Positions 24,078 to 35,491 of a DNA stretch of 64,000 nt are shown here, one piece after another (positions within the stretch are counted from its first letter, which is position 1; each line of letters starts with the position of its first letter). The translations under genes and the position numbers were made by a program. Below the pieces are notes generated by a model. It worked only from the letters and a program-made list of their open reading frames with translations, ran no database searches and was not told where the DNA came from. This DNA is from Microdochium bolleyi (lineage: Eukaryota; Ascomycota; Sordariomycetes; Xylariales; Microdochiaceae), in NCBI GenBank assembly GCA_001566295.1, contig KQ964245.1:1307524-1371523 (forward strand), written 5' to 3'.

Positions 24078-27000
24078 TCATGAAGAAGTGACTGGTGTTT
24101 GGGAAGGGACGTCAACCTCCCCATCCACAGCGGTGACATCAAATTCGTCGCTTTCACTCATGGACCCGTACCCAGTGTCGGTATCAGTCTCGATACCCAC
24201 AAGTCTGCGGCTGACAATGAGACATCTCTCAACAATCTGATGCTTCACATCTGTCTCGAGTGACGTGGCTTTGCCAGCCCAGATTCTGAGAGTGCCTGCC
24301 AAGCTTTCCAAGGTGCTGGCGCATTCTTCAGCGGCCGACTCGTGGTTCGACAACCGCTCCATAAGCTCATAAGCAGCAATGCAGCCGAGCATACCCATGT
24401 GTTCCGTGTTCATGCGTATTTGCCGGATCAAGTCGTACATGAATCTGTTTGGCTCATTGGGCCGCGAAAACTTCTCGAGATGTGCGATGGCCATCGCACA
24501 CGAGAGCGACACACGAAGCTCGGCAGATATGACACCAAGCGCAGAGACTTGCTTGTCGTGTGCAGCGGGGTTATTTGTAGAGCCTACGCTGCCAGATGTG
24601 AGCAATGAGGGTGTGACGGGTCCGATAGCCTGAAGTGCTGCTACGATGTTGACACTCCGCTTCTCCTTGAAAATCAGAGCGCGAGCGACAAGTGCTCGGT
24701 TGGCGGCCACGGAACCAATAGGCGCCGTGCGGATAGCGAGAGAAATGGCGTCTTCCACAGCAATGGACTTGTCCGAGCTGTCGTCTTCGTGATCGAGCAA
24801 GACGTCTGCCAGAGCCCCGTGGAGTGTCATCGTTGACCACCACGCAGCGACTGCTTCCATCGGCGAGCGAATAGCACTGTCCTCAACGACGGTGTCCATA
24901 CCGTCTGTGACACCTATCGCCTCGTGTTCGGTCGGGCGATTCCAGGCCAGATTGTGGGCGCGCTGAATGATAGTAGGATTGAGGACATCATCGCAGTCCT
25001 GCTCAAGAAGCGCAGCCAGATGGTCGGGGAGTTGATCCTCAGGAAGTTGTTGGCCATTGCGGTGCATCTGGTTGAGCATGCGGTGAAGTTGCTTAGCCTG
25101 GTTCCATTGAGCCCTGGCCAGTTTGGTCGCGATCGTGTCGACAAGGCCTACGTGGAAGCCCGAGAGCCCAATCTCCCACAGCAATACTCTGATGTGCAAA
25201 GCCTTGAGCATCAGACGAAACGGGGTGGATGGAAGAGTGCCCGAAGCCAGCAACGTCAATGTAAGGCGGCCTTTGCTGATCTCATCATCACCACCAGCAA
25301 GCTGAGCATCCAAGGCGATCGACCATGCCTGGACACGGGCAATCTCTTGCTCTTGTGTCAGTCCCGTCAACATCTTGTAGCCATGGATTCCAATCAGATT
25401 CCTCAGGCTTAGCTTGACAGTCTTCAGTCCAAGGGCAGCAGCTTCCAGGAAGAAGTTGTGGCGAGGCACCCAAACAGTCTGAATTGCCGTGAGCCATGCT
25501 TGCCGGCGTACGTGGATTGGGGAGGCGAGCTTGACAGCTTCCAGAGAAGGTGAATGCATCTTGCCAGATGCAAGCTTGGCCGGTTTCGGTCCAGTGATAG
25601 CAGGCATAACCGCCCACCACACGCAGCACAAGAGCAGTGCTACCTTGACGGCATGTAGAATAGACGACCCAGCGACGTGGTAGCCCATGAAGTCGATGTT
25701 GAGGGAGGAGGTCAGGACACGTAAAAGGTGGATGGGTAGTGCAAACAGGCCACGGCCCTCTGGCGTCTCGTTACTCTGCTCGTTCTCCCGCACAGCTTCC
25801 ATAAGCATGAGGCCAGCCAACGAGCCAACCATGAGCTTCCCAAAGTAGGGGCCCGCATTCTGCCAGCCTCCCATTTGCATCTGCTGATGTTGTTGCTGCT
25901 GGATCTGCTGCTGGCGCATGACTGTCGGGTTGGGCTGAAACCGCTGTTGTGGCACCGGATAAGGATGGCCAGCCGCCATCTGCGCAGCGATAATCCGCTT
26001 CATATCCTCGGGGACAGCGATCATTCCTTGCGCGTCCTGGTGATTTGGAGCAGATGCTCTCCCGGTGGGTGACACAGCGAAGCCATTGGAGTCCTGTGGG
26101 TACTGCACTGGAGTCAAAGGTGGCTGCTGATGCTGCATAGGGCTAATTCCACCGTTCATGGCGCCTGCCATGAAGAGCTTCTCGAAGGCAGCGATACGCT
26201 GCTGCATGGCCGTATTATCCTCCAGCAATCTGGCATTGCGTTTCTCGAGATGGCGGATGTATTCAGTCGCCTTACTCAGTACCTGTAGCCAATAATTGTC
26301 AGCATGTTTCAAGGAATATCGGGTTTTGGTGGGACATACGGTCGCCTTGTTCAGTTTGTGCGCTGGAGTCAGTCCCTGAAGCTCCTCACGGTCGCCGGTG
26401 GTGTCCTCGCCCCTTGCACTTTTCGACATGATCCGCAAACTCGGCACACTGTCACGTAGAGCAGCGATTTTGTCGTTCAGGTTCGTCCGATATCGCTTCT
26501 CTATCATGTTATGTGCAGTCTTCTTGACGGGTTGGTGGTTTCCGAACTCGTCCTCGTCGTCCTCGTCCTCATCATCAGTCGATGACTTGCGCTTGCGATT
26601 CGCACCTTTCGTGCCATGTCCATCTGGCGACAGCGAAGTCGCAAAGGACTTGCCCATACCGCTAGCTGAGTCCGGGCTGGGCTCGCTCTTTGGCGGCGAG
26701 TTGTATGGCATATGCGAGGGCATGGCAATGCTTTGGAGCTTCTGACGCTGGGCGTGGGTAAGCATGGCGTTGTTGGCGCTGGAAGGTACGCCTCCAGTCA
26801 AAACGCTGATGTTGGAGGGCGCGACAGTGGCGGGCGGCAGATGAGTTGAGACAGGCGCGACGGTTGTCGGGATCGGCTGGGCGACGCCGCTGCTGGAATA
26901 GGGCGGAGTGCTAGTGCTTGCCTGCTGCGGTTGCTGCTGATGCTGCAACTGCGGCGGCTGCATAGACACTCCAGCAGCGTAGGATTGCTGGGGAGAGGGC

Positions 27001-27233
27001 TGCTGTTGTTGCTGTTGTTGTTGTTGCGGCTGCTGGGCGAGGTTCCACTGGTGATTGTAGAGGTCAGGGGCGTTGAAGGTGTCTGGAAAGGTCCAGGAGT
27101 GGTGGTTGGCAAATAGTTGATGGTCGTGGGCGAGGGAGGTGGGAGTGTCATCGCCCGAGGTGAGGGCATCGTAGTAAACGCCGTCGCGATCTCCGAGGCC
27201 GAAGAGGGCGGCGGGATCGTGTTGTGTCGTCAT
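24078..27233 (-). CDS. srbA: SREBP-type membrane-bound bHLH transcription factor
   Basis: Two exons, 27,233-26,340 and 26,282-24,078, give 1,032 residues. The 57-nt intron has GTATGT, GCTGAC and CTACAG; it is in frame but removing it restores LNKATVLSKATEYIRHLEK. The bHLH-zipper spans about 237-335. HNMIEKRYRTNLNDKIAALR carries Y248, the tyrosine that marks the SREBP family, and the loop is about 30 residues long, as in other fungal members. Two hydrophobic segments (about 446-462 and 506-527) form the expected membrane hairpin, and the long C-terminal half resembles the DUF2014 domain of fungal SREBPs. PolyQ and acidic stretches occupy residues 66-78 and 219-229. By family knowledge it is held in the ER membrane, released by proteolysis when sterol or oxygen is low, and activates ergosterol, iron and hypoxia genes. 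The ATG at 27,233 was chosen because the 85 codons upstream look random. Length matches Aspergillus SrbA (about 1,000 residues). Confidence 0.93.
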   Translation of the reverse strand: MTTQHDPAALFGLGDRDGVYYDALTSGDDTPTSLAHDHQLFANHHSWTFPDTFNAPDLYNHQWNLAQQPQQQQQQQQQPSPQQSYAAGVSMQPPQLQHQQQPQQASTSTPPYSSSGVAQPIPTTVAPVSTHLPPATVAPSNISVLTGGVPSSANNAMLTHAQRQKLQSIAMPSHMPYNSPPKSEPSPDSASGMGKSFATSLSPDGHGTKGANRKRKSSTDDEDEDDEDEFGNHQPVKKTAHNMIEKRYRTNLNDKIAALRDSVPSLRIMSKSARGEDTTGDREELQGLTPAHKLNKATVCPTKTRYSLKHADNYWLQVLSKATEYIRHLEKRNARLLEDNTAMQQRIAAFEKLFMAGAMNGGISPMQHQQPPLTPVQYPQDSNGFAVSPTGRASAPNHQDAQGMIAVPEDMKRIIAAQMAAGHPYPVPQQRFQPNPTVMRQQQIQQQQHQQMQMGGWQNAGPYFGKLMVGSLAGLMLMEAVRENEQSNETPEGRGLFALPIHLLRVLTSSLNIDFMGYHVAGSSILHAVKVALLLCCVWWAVMPAITGPKPAKLASGKMHSPSLEAVKLASPIHVRRQAWLTAIQTVWVPRHNFFLEAAALGLKTVKLSLRNLIGIHGYKMLTGLTQEQEIARVQAWSIALDAQLAGGDDEISKGRLTLTLLASGTLPSTPFRLMLKALHIRVLLWEIGLSGFHVGLVDTIATKLARAQWNQAKQLHRMLNQMHRNGQQLPEDQLPDHLAALLEQDCDDVLNPTIIQRAHNLAWNRPTEHEAIGVTDGMDTVVEDSAIRSPMEAVAAWWSTMTLHGALADVLLDHEDDSSDKSIAVEDAISLAIRTAPIGSVAANRALVARALIFKEKRSVNIVAALQAIGPVTPSLLTSGSVGSTNNPAAHDKQVSALGVISAELRVSLSCAMAIAHLEKFSRPNEPNRFMYDLIRQIRMNTEHMGMLGCIAAYELMERLSNHESAAEECASTLESLAGTLRIWAGKATSLETDVKHQIVERCLIVSRRLVGIETDTDTGYGSMSESDEFDVTAVDGEVDVPSQTPVTSS

Positions 27234-27727
27234 GATGGGAGGTGGTTCGATGCTCAGACGCAGGAGTGGTTCGACATTGGCGTGATGTGGATGGGCGGCG
27301 GAGGTTGCGTATTGGCTCAAGGGGGGATGCCCGCGCGGCTTCCCACCAGGAGGATCAGGATGCAGCGGTGGACACTGCTCTGGGATCACAGACGCTCCGG
27401 GCGTCGACAATGGGCGAAGGCGACGATGTTGGCGATGCGGTCTTGCGGCTTCGTTGGGCAGTGTCGAGGGGGTCGCACAGTCGAGCAAAGGCCTGGGGAG
27501 AGTCGATCAGAGAGGACGAGCCGGGGGTCGTATGAGGGAGCGGGCGGCACGGTCGAGAGATCAGGGAAGACACGCAGGTCAGGGCGAGTCTGCGCTGACT
27601 GGGTGGCAGGGCGGGTCCTGGGCCTGGCTCGACTTGTTTCGGGCGGTGGGTACTGGACAGCCCTCGGGTGAGCGCAGGCTGCCATTGGCACCCGCGGGCT
27701 AGTGCCCTGGCATCTGTGGGCACACAA

Positions 27728-27750
27728 CCAACAACAACAACAACAACAAC
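27728..27750. repeat. (CAA)n trinucleotide repeat
   Basis: About seven CAA units upstream of the SREBP gene. Confidence 0.8.
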
Positions 27751-30405
27751 TCGAGATTGACGGGGGCAAGCTCGCACGCAGAGCGGCGGCGGCGGCGCCG
27801 GGCCTATCCCTCCCGCCTGGAGCAGCCCGCGAGTTCTGCCAATACCGGCACTGCGGCTGTCGTGATGGCACGGAATAGCCAACGCCCAAGCAGCATGAGC
27901 CAGGATCTGGGTCTGAGGAGGAGGCAGGGCGCTCAGGTGGAGCAGGGCAGGAAGGAACAGGCGGCCGGGACCCCACCTGCAGGTTGGAACCCGCCCACTG
28001 CCGCTGCGCGTCCGTGATTTGCCACGAGGCCGACCCGAGACACTTTGCGCGCTCGAGGGGCTTCGCAAGTGTGTCAACTCCAACCTTGAATTCGACTGGC
28101 ACTTGGACGCGGCAGGGCCGCTCGGCAGCTGCGCAACAATATCCAACGCGCGATGACGGGATCCTCCAAACTGTAAATGCCCTTAAGGTATGCTTCGCCC
28201 TCCTCGCTGCAACCGCACTCGGCCGAGATGAGCCTGCTTTGCTGCGTTGACCATGGCGCTTGTCCACGATTCTGCTTCCATCGGCATCCACCGGCCAGGA
28301 GACACGAGCTGGCCGGCCTGACCCAGCTGAGGAAGCTGAAGGGCGGGCGGACTTCACAGACAGGCGATCGCCCGGAACCACGCAGCAGCAAGCATTCAGC
28401 AGAAGCAAAACCGCTTCAGACGATATGACGCCCAGGCGCCTGGCCTTGTGGCGTGGCCGGCTGTATACGAGCGAGTGTCGTCGGCGGACTCGCGTGTTCG
28501 GCATCCTGCCGTCTGAGACAAATGTGACGACCCAGCCCTGCCCTAGTGCGATAGAACGCTCAAGTCTCGACGGCTCCAGCGCCACTCCATGGCATCGTAC
28601 GATACTGCGTCCCGACGGCCGCCGCCGCACGCAGCTCCACCGACATGGGTGCTCCTTACTCGCCAGCCATACGGATCCCCTCCCGGCCAACAGTCCACCT
28701 TTTCCCACAGCCTTTTCAATCAACAGCTGAGCACGGCGACTCAGACACAATCCGCGTTGCACAAAGTTGTGGTACCGGTAACTTAATGGATCCGTGAACA
28801 TATGGTCCCTGGTCTAGACACGCACGTGCGGCCCTCCGGAGCTGTCAGAGCCGAATCACCGACTGGTATGCAACGACCCGTCACAGGAGACATTGGGGGA
28901 GCGGACGGCCACGAGGAATCTTGCCTGTGCAGATCAGCGCCACTTGACGCTGGAAAGTGCATTGGGGAAACAACCTTGCATGGATCGACGCACCTTGTAT
29001 GCACCGCGTCGGCAATTGACCTCGAATGTGCATACCAGCCCAGGACCAGCTCTCTGCGCTCAAAGTTAACGTATGCTCTATTTGCTCTTTTCAGAAGAAT
29101 GGGTCTGGTGAACTGCACTGTTCGACCGGCCTTTGACACCATTACTCCGTCACTCGATACATATTGAGCTCGGCTGATACCCACAACTTACCATGCTCGT
29201 CTATCTGCGGTACACGATCAAACTAGATACGTAGGTAGATGCATTGCACACGATCCGCCTGGTTGGGCGCGATCCGTTTTGTGCAACACTTGGTCAATAT
29301 CCCCCCGGTCATTCTTGCAAGTTCTGCAGGCGTCCAACGATACTCAAACGGCGCGAGCGGACTACAATCCTTTACCATGGCATCGGGAACATGCCAGTCA
29401 AGCCGTCGCGCGTCTTTCCAAGAGGCACATCCCTATTGCATTCTTCATGGCATTCTCGGCGCCCGCGTGGCTGAAGTCCCGCTGATCATGGCTTCGATTC
29501 AGTACCGGGCACTTTGAGTGCTAGCCCTTTCCGGCAAGAATCACGGGCGTTTTCGCGACGCCCTAGATTCCAGTAACGGGATCAGTGTCGAGCCACAGTG
29601 AACCTTAAACGCCACAAAAGTCGGTTCTGGGAACGGAACCAGATAAGCATCTGACTTATGTGCGTTCACAAGATCGACAAGAGCAGCGGCTCAAGAACTT
29701 AGATGAGAAAGTGCAGATACTCACGAACTATGAACGACGAGACTCTCGACACGAAGCACGCCCAGCCTGGCCGGGGCAATCAAACGGCTTTTTCCAAAAA
29801 TAGCCGCCCGAAATGGAGAATCAAAGTCAGCAGTGTGAGAAGTCGTACCTGATCAGGCCGACACAACAAGTCATAGACAATAATCGACCAGCGCGGGCGT
29901 CCCGCGTCACAACCTCATGGTCCTACTTTTGGTGAAACTTGTGGCTCTTACAGAGGCGTACGCATGTCAAAGTCCAAGAGATAGACTTCAGCGAGGATGC
30001 GCCCCGAGCCCACGAGCTTGTAATCCTCTGGTGCGGCTGCCAGTTAAACTGCAGCGGCCCGGACAACCGGGTGACCTTTGCAGGATCGGGCTTCCTGCTC
30101 GGAGGGCCAGCTGAAAAGAAGCAGTGGATTCGGGTCTAATGTGACAATATGGAGTACGAGTGCGGAAGCGAGCAGCAATGTCTCGCCTGCCATGTTTCAG
30201 CCTCGCTAGCGAATTCCTGCCAAGTAGGAGCGAAGGGAAAATCCTAAATCGCCGCACAATCTCTCAACCGCTTCTGACACGCAGGGCGGCCTCGCACCAA
30301 GGCGACGGGAAGGATGCCGTGCAGAACAAGAAGCAGAGCAAAGCATCAAAGGAGGCGGGGAAAGGCCGCTGCTCGCTGTGCAAAACCTGGAAAGCCAAGC
30401 CAAGA

Positions 30406-30497
30406 CCCCCCCCCCCCCCCCCCCCCCCCNNNNNNNNNNNNNNNNGTATTGTTTGCTTCTGGTGCCTGCTCCCCCCCCCCCCCCCCCTTCCCCCCCC
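30406..30497. other. assembly gap flanked by poly-C
   Basis: A run of at least 24 C (30,406-30,429) leads into 16 N (30,430-30,445). After 25 bases of sequence come another 17-C run (30,471-30,487), TT and 7 more C. The gap length is probably arbitrary, and the homopolymers suggest sequencing failure here. Any open frame through it is meaningless. Confidence 0.95.
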
Positions 30498-32267
30498 GGA
30501 GAGGAATCATTCGATCCCGCACGCCTGGGCGGTCCAGAACAATCCAGACGGACTAGTGCAGTACCCGTCTCCAGGTCCAGATCCGAGTCTCCCGACTACT
30601 CGCGCGGCGCCCTCTTGCCACTTCCCACCGCCCCAGGATGGGGTTGTGAGGTAATCGTGTCTGGTGTTGCCCGCCTGCGGACCGTGCCGTCTATGTTCGT
30701 TGAAGTGCGTCCTAGGGTTGGGGCCAGGAGCCTCCTCATCTGAGGCTGTAAGGCCTGGCGGGACTGTGCGGCCTCTGATCCCGCGCGATGCAGGGAGTTA
30801 GCGGAGGCGTGCCCGGGTGACAACGTTGCACTTCAGCGTTGCTGGAACCAGATGTCATGATCCAGCCTTATATTTCTGCCCGTGATCTTGCGTATAGTAG
30901 CTCGTCCGAGAGAGAGAGCGCAGGCTCCGTGATAGCACTGCTGAGGATGGGTGGTGATGATGATGTTGTCTGCGCTGGAGAGAGAGAGATCCTGCGGCGG
31001 AGCTATTGCCTTGTTGTGTTTACATTTATGCATGAAGCGTTTCCCACCAGGTTGAATTGTAATACCAGTTGTGTATCTTGCAAATTAAGTAGAAGGGGGG
31101 TGAGAGGTGATTCTGATATCCGGCGTATACTGCTTATATACGACGCCTCCACGAACAGATGCGGGCGCGCACGGGAATGTGTGTGCGTGTATGGTGCTCT
31201 ACGGAATGTGTCTTCTTTCGTCGTTGTCATGTTAGTACCTTTCGAAATGGCTGGCTGTCTCGGTCGGCCTGATCTTGAAACCGTTTCTAGAGACATGCTG
31301 ACCTCCAGTTTGACAATGACGACGACTAATACTGAGAGTCAATGGAGCGCCGGATAAAAGCTCCCAAGATCATCAGCGGACATGCAGGGAATCGAGCTCC
31401 CTCTATCTCGAGGTTACCAGAACTGGTCTGCACGCATCAAGGATGATATCCCACCCTGACTCCCACATGCTCGGATCGAGTCTGGGCTCTGAGCAGAGCG
31501 ATTCGGTCCACACATGGGTGCTATTGCACATATTTGTTTCTGGGTTCGGGTTTTGTCCCGGGTTTTTCTCGAAAGCAGCTCAGGCGGATGATACTCCCTA
31601 GTATCTCTGTTGTCGCTCAGTCTCTTTAATAGGGGGCAAGTTGTAGACGTGCGGTCTGGTACGGCGAGCCGGTGAGACCGTGGGCGAAAGCTTACAGCAG
31701 AGTCTGAGGCGGTGCGACGAGATCGAGAACGCACACATATCATGGGAGAAACTGGGTGCCGTCGAGATGGGAAAGACGATAGATGAGAGAAAAGAGAACC
31801 CCAAGTATGTGAATAAAAGACTGAACACAGGCAAAAAGCGTAATCGGGACGATATGTCGATAAGATAAGCACATACGAATGGAGGATGTTCACACGTGTG
31901 TGGTTCTGGAGAAGGCGCGGTCCCTCGTTACGCTCCGTCCTACTTGCCGGCGGTCTTTGTCTTACGGTTCCTTTTCTCTGCGTAGATACATTATCACATC
32001 TAGAGCACTACGATTAATCTGTACACTAAGTGAAGCGAGGCCAGGGACTAGGGAGTATTGTGATCAAGTTTGTATTTGGGATATCATAGAAGGTTATGTT
32101 ATATGTACTTTGTTTATCGACGAAAGCGAATGGTACTGGAAGACGGTAAACACAAAGCTCTTTGTAGGGGCGTGAAGATTGGGCGTCATGGGTGATCGTG
32201 AGTATCCATATTTGTCTAGTCATTTAGAGGAAACCAAAAAAAAACTCCGGATTGTCCTACAACCAGT

Positions 32268-33938
32268 CTACCAGATGTCATCCGAGCTCTTGACCATCTC
32301 GACCGTTGGCGTCTTGGGCATCAGCTGCTTCATGCGTTTCCTGTCCGCCCTGGTGACGAGCGAGGGCGTCATGGGGATGACTGGGGAGAAGGGCTGGTAC
32401 GGCGTGTACGGCTGAGGGGCACCCGTCCACGGGGTCTGCATACCGGGAGACAGCGGTGCGGGTCTCTCGAACGTCGTCTGCTTAGTCTGCTGCGAGGACG
32501 GCGATACCAGTGACGGCTCGTAGGCGCGCAGCGGTAGACCACCACCGGTGCGGATGGCAGATGGGGCATTGGACCGGAACCCAGCACCGGGCTTCGGGGT
32601 AGGCAGGTTGAATGATGCGCCGGGCGCTGGCGAGGCGGGGAAGGTGCTTGCCCGAGGCGTCGAAGCGAAAGACGCACCTGGTCTTGGCGAGGCAGGCAAG
32701 GTCGGGAAGCGAGTCACACTGGGCTTCGGCGAGGATGGTAGTCCGACGAGAGGAACATTGGATCGCTCACTGACGGCCGAGTCGGGCTCCACTTCGGAGC
32801 GGGCGAGAGAAGTGCTTCGAGAGTGGCCTCTGTTCAGCCTCTCGAGCCTTTCGTCGATACTCATGGTGCTTTCCGGTGACCGGTCATCCGGCGGGGTGAC
32901 AGGGGCGGCATGCGAGGGACGTCTGCTCTCATTGTGATAAGGCAGCTGGCCAACAGGGACCGGCGGTGGGGCGCTGGGCTGGTAGTGGCGAGGGGGGATC
33001 GCGCTCATCTCCTGAGACTCGTAGCGAGGGAAGGTGCCAGACATAGGCGTCATGATGGGAGATGAGATGCTGATCGCCTTCATGCTCTTAGACTTGCGTG
33101 GAGACTTGAGTGCCGACAAGAGGGACGATGTGCGAGACTGGGTCTTCTCGGTACCGCGTTCAAGGTCGAGATTGGCGGGCTTGTTCCGGGGCTTCTTCAG
33201 GATGCTTTTGGGCTGCGAGGCGACAGAGTCGTGCTTCGTCGATGGCGCGGCCGCCGGCGCTGGTGACAGTGGCGATGGAGGCCGGTCCAGAATGATGCCT
33301 GCCTGCTTCGCTGCATCCTGCTCCAGCACATACTTGTACATTTCCTCGAGCTGATTCTGGGCCATGACTTTGTCTAGTGCGACCACTCTTTGGTCGACAG
33401 ACTGGTTGACGCCGAGAGTACTTGTAGACTGAGGTGGCGGGAAGATGTAAGGGCCAGGACCCTTGCCCCTTGGCGATGTTGGGTAGGAGTTTGTATTGAG
33501 CTCCCGAGGGGTTTCGGGAGGATAGGGAAAAGGCTGATGTTGACCAGGCTCAAGGCCTTGATGCGCTCCGTAAGGGTTGGGAAATGGATATGGAATGTCC
33601 TCCGGGTCGGCTTCGCCCGCAGCGAGATGCTCCCGGCGTTTCTTTGCAAGGATGAGGAGGCAGACAGCGACAACAATCAGAGAAAAAGCGTACGAGCCGA
33701 CGATACCGCCTATTTGGGCTGGCAGGTATGCTCGCTCACGTGCCGTGGCAGCAGCAGCAGGCGCGGGGTCGTAGTAGTTGCTTTGAATGTCGGTAAGGAC
33801 TGAAGCTTGTGTACCTTGGATGAAGTGTGAGAGCGAAGTGGCGAGGATCAGGACGGTGGCCAAGGAGGAGAGCGAGGAAGATGGCGATGACGGATGTGAG
33901 GCGGGAGAGGCAGCAGCTGTATAAGACCTGTGTCGCAT
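32268..33938 (-). CDS. predicted single-pass membrane protein with long Pro/Ser-rich cytoplasmic tail
   Basis: A single-exon frame of 556 residues, starting at the first ATG after a TATA box 132 bp upstream. A hydrophobic segment at about 25-45, ending near GTQAS, looks like a signal peptide. A short outer part follows, then a clear transmembrane helix at 77-98 (GSYAFSLIVVAVCLLILA) followed by the basic stop-transfer KKRREHL. The remaining 450 residues are rich in Pro, Ser and basic patches (KSILKKPRNKP, SPRKSKSMK), with SP and TP sites suggesting phosphorylation. The layout resembles fungal plasma-membrane sensors or bud-site proteins of the Mid2/Axl2/Skg6 kind, with the bulk inside the cell. 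I do not recognise the family and assign no function. The codon pattern and lack of stops over 1.67 kb with a matching promoter make the gene itself credible; an intron in the tail is not excluded. Confidence 0.8.
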   Translation of the reverse strand: MRHRSYTAAASPASHPSSPSSSLSSLATVLILATSLSHFIQGTQASVLTDIQSNYYDPAPAAAATARERAYLPAQIGGIVGSYAFSLIVVAVCLLILAKKRREHLAAGEADPEDIPYPFPNPYGAHQGLEPGQHQPFPYPPETPRELNTNSYPTSPRGKGPGPYIFPPPQSTSTLGVNQSVDQRVVALDKVMAQNQLEEMYKYVLEQDAAKQAGIILDRPPSPLSPAPAAAPSTKHDSVASQPKSILKKPRNKPANLDLERGTEKTQSRTSSLLSALKSPRKSKSMKAISISSPIMTPMSGTFPRYESQEMSAIPPRHYQPSAPPPVPVGQLPYHNESRRPSHAAPVTPPDDRSPESTMSIDERLERLNRGHSRSTSLARSEVEPDSAVSERSNVPLVGLPSSPKPSVTRFPTLPASPRPGASFASTPRASTFPASPAPGASFNLPTPKPGAGFRSNAPSAIRTGGGLPLRAYEPSLVSPSSQQTKQTTFERPAPLSPGMQTPWTGAPQPYTPYQPFSPVIPMTPSLVTRADRKRMKQLMPKTPTVEMVKSSDDIW

Positions 33939-35491
33939 TGTGTGATGAGAATGCCGATCCGCTGCATGGAGACGGAGCCTGGTTCGAGATGCTGCCTCCT
34001 GACGAGCGTTCGAAACACGATGCCATGGAGGGCTCGCCAGGAGGCGGGCGACTGCACGGGGGCAAAGGGTATATAGCAGCGGCTGCTGAGGATCGGAAGT
34101 GTGTCGAGCAGCGTCGAGGTTGGCGCCGGGGCTGGATACTGGCCGCTGACTTGCTGGAGGCGGGCGGCACCCATGCCTCGCGGTGCCTCTTGGTGCCAGC
34201 CATGCATCAGGGTCCCCCCTCCCGGCGGCCCATACAGAGCTCGGCAAGGCAGGGCCCGCCGCTGCAGGCCCGGGCGCCCACCGCCGCCTGCCCCGCTGAT
34301 TGGCCGCTGCCGGCGCCGTGACAGGGCTGCTAAGCGCCGACGTGATGCGGGGGCCCGATGATTGGCCCGTGGCCGGTCAAGCACACTTTCCGTGGCATCG
34401 CTCCAGGTGTGCCTCGGGCTTGCAGTCGTGCTAACAGCGCCGTCGCGATGGCGCATTGCAGCCAAGGATTGGATTGGGTGCTGCCGTGCCTGCAGGCTCT
34501 TTGCCTGCCGGCATGCTCAAGTCACATCGGGCGTGCCCATCTTCATCACGCCGGCTCTCCTCCAGCGATCTTGGCGACTATTAGCTTAGCACCCGACGAC
34601 CTGTGATCACCAGAACTCGCCAATGAAGGTACTCACTCTGTAGGGAGACCGTGCTTTTTGTGACCAGCTTGTGGGGATGCCATCATGCCCTGCCCATCCA
34701 CACACCATGTGTGATGTTGAGCGGTGACTGTGATGAACCGATTCCAGGGGTCGGGACTGTACGCAAGCTGGTGTATTTTTGTCGAATGTCGTGCGGTGCA
34801 GTTCGCACAATTTTGGCCCGGTCCCATTTGGCAGGAACCATGCACATCACAACACCTGCAGGCCCCCAGCACTTGCCCCTCCCCGACAGCGTGGGAGCAG
34901 GGCCTGATGGCTGCATTCTAATTAGGTATCCTGCGCAAGAGGGCGTTTTCCGCTTCGCTTGAAGACAATGGTCTGAGTTCGTGTCCTGATTCGTGACAGG
35001 CCTGCTAATGTGACGGGTCCTGGAAGAGGCGTTCGTGGGAGAGACATCGGACGCGGTTCGAGCTGTGGTTCTCCAGAGTGGCTAAGGCGGAGTCTACCCC
35101 AGTCGGCGCCATCACAAGATCACTCTGCGATGGGCAGGACATTGAGGTCCGGGCAATCTTGTTTGGAACTGTGCAGTTTGACAGTGGAGGATTCGTAAAG
35201 TGCAATCATGCCCGGCCCCAGGATGACTTGGATCATGCACTCGCTCGCGGCAGGCACTGGGCCCCTGCACGTGATCGCGCGAACAGCACGCCCCACCAGC
35301 GCACCTTCCCACTCTACGCGGACGCGCTTGGACAAACAGTCATCGCGTGCTCCAGCGAGCTTCATACAATAGTGTACTTGCAGGCCGTGTACAAGAAGTG
35401 GCACGGCGCAATGAGTGCAGCACCCATTGCTCTATAATCTTGCCATCCATTGCTTCGTGGACTCCATGCCGAGTGCCGTAGCAGCAACCTG
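33939..35491. other. divergent promoter region between the membrane-protein and helicase genes
   Basis: No gene is supportable here. Frames extending from 33,938 upstream to 34,247 start from a non-ATG codon and pass through the TATA box, so I excluded them. The interval serves as promoter for genes on both sides. Confidence 0.6.
34069..34076 (-). promoter_or_regulatory. TATA box of the membrane-protein gene
   Basis: On the minus strand CTATATAC lies about 132 bp before the ATG at 33,938, a normal spacing for a fungal core promoter. Confidence 0.6.

Larger units (their letters stand above)
27234..32267. other. intergenic region with an assembly gap
   Basis: No gene is supportable. The part next to the SREBP start should hold its promoter and leader. 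Minus-strand frames of 263 and 471 codons (27,355-28,801) overlap each other in different frames and have no recognisable domain. A (CAA)n repeat lies at about 27,728-27,750. The 16-N gap at 30,430-30,445 has poly-C on both sides. The end of the interval should be the 3' flank of the membrane-protein gene. Confidence 0.6.

Noticed and set aside
27386..28801. Minus-strand frame of 471 codons upstream of the SREBP gene
   Set aside because: No recognisable domain and an unusual amino acid mix; it overlaps other open frames. Kept only as a low-interest finding.
30160..30743. Frames crossing the assembly gap with polyproline
   Set aside because: They are artefacts of poly-C runs and N characters.
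31383..31416. tRNA-like T-arm (AGGGA-ATCGAGC-TCCCT)
   Set aside because: The stem pairs, but no matching acceptor, D or anticodon arms were found upstream.
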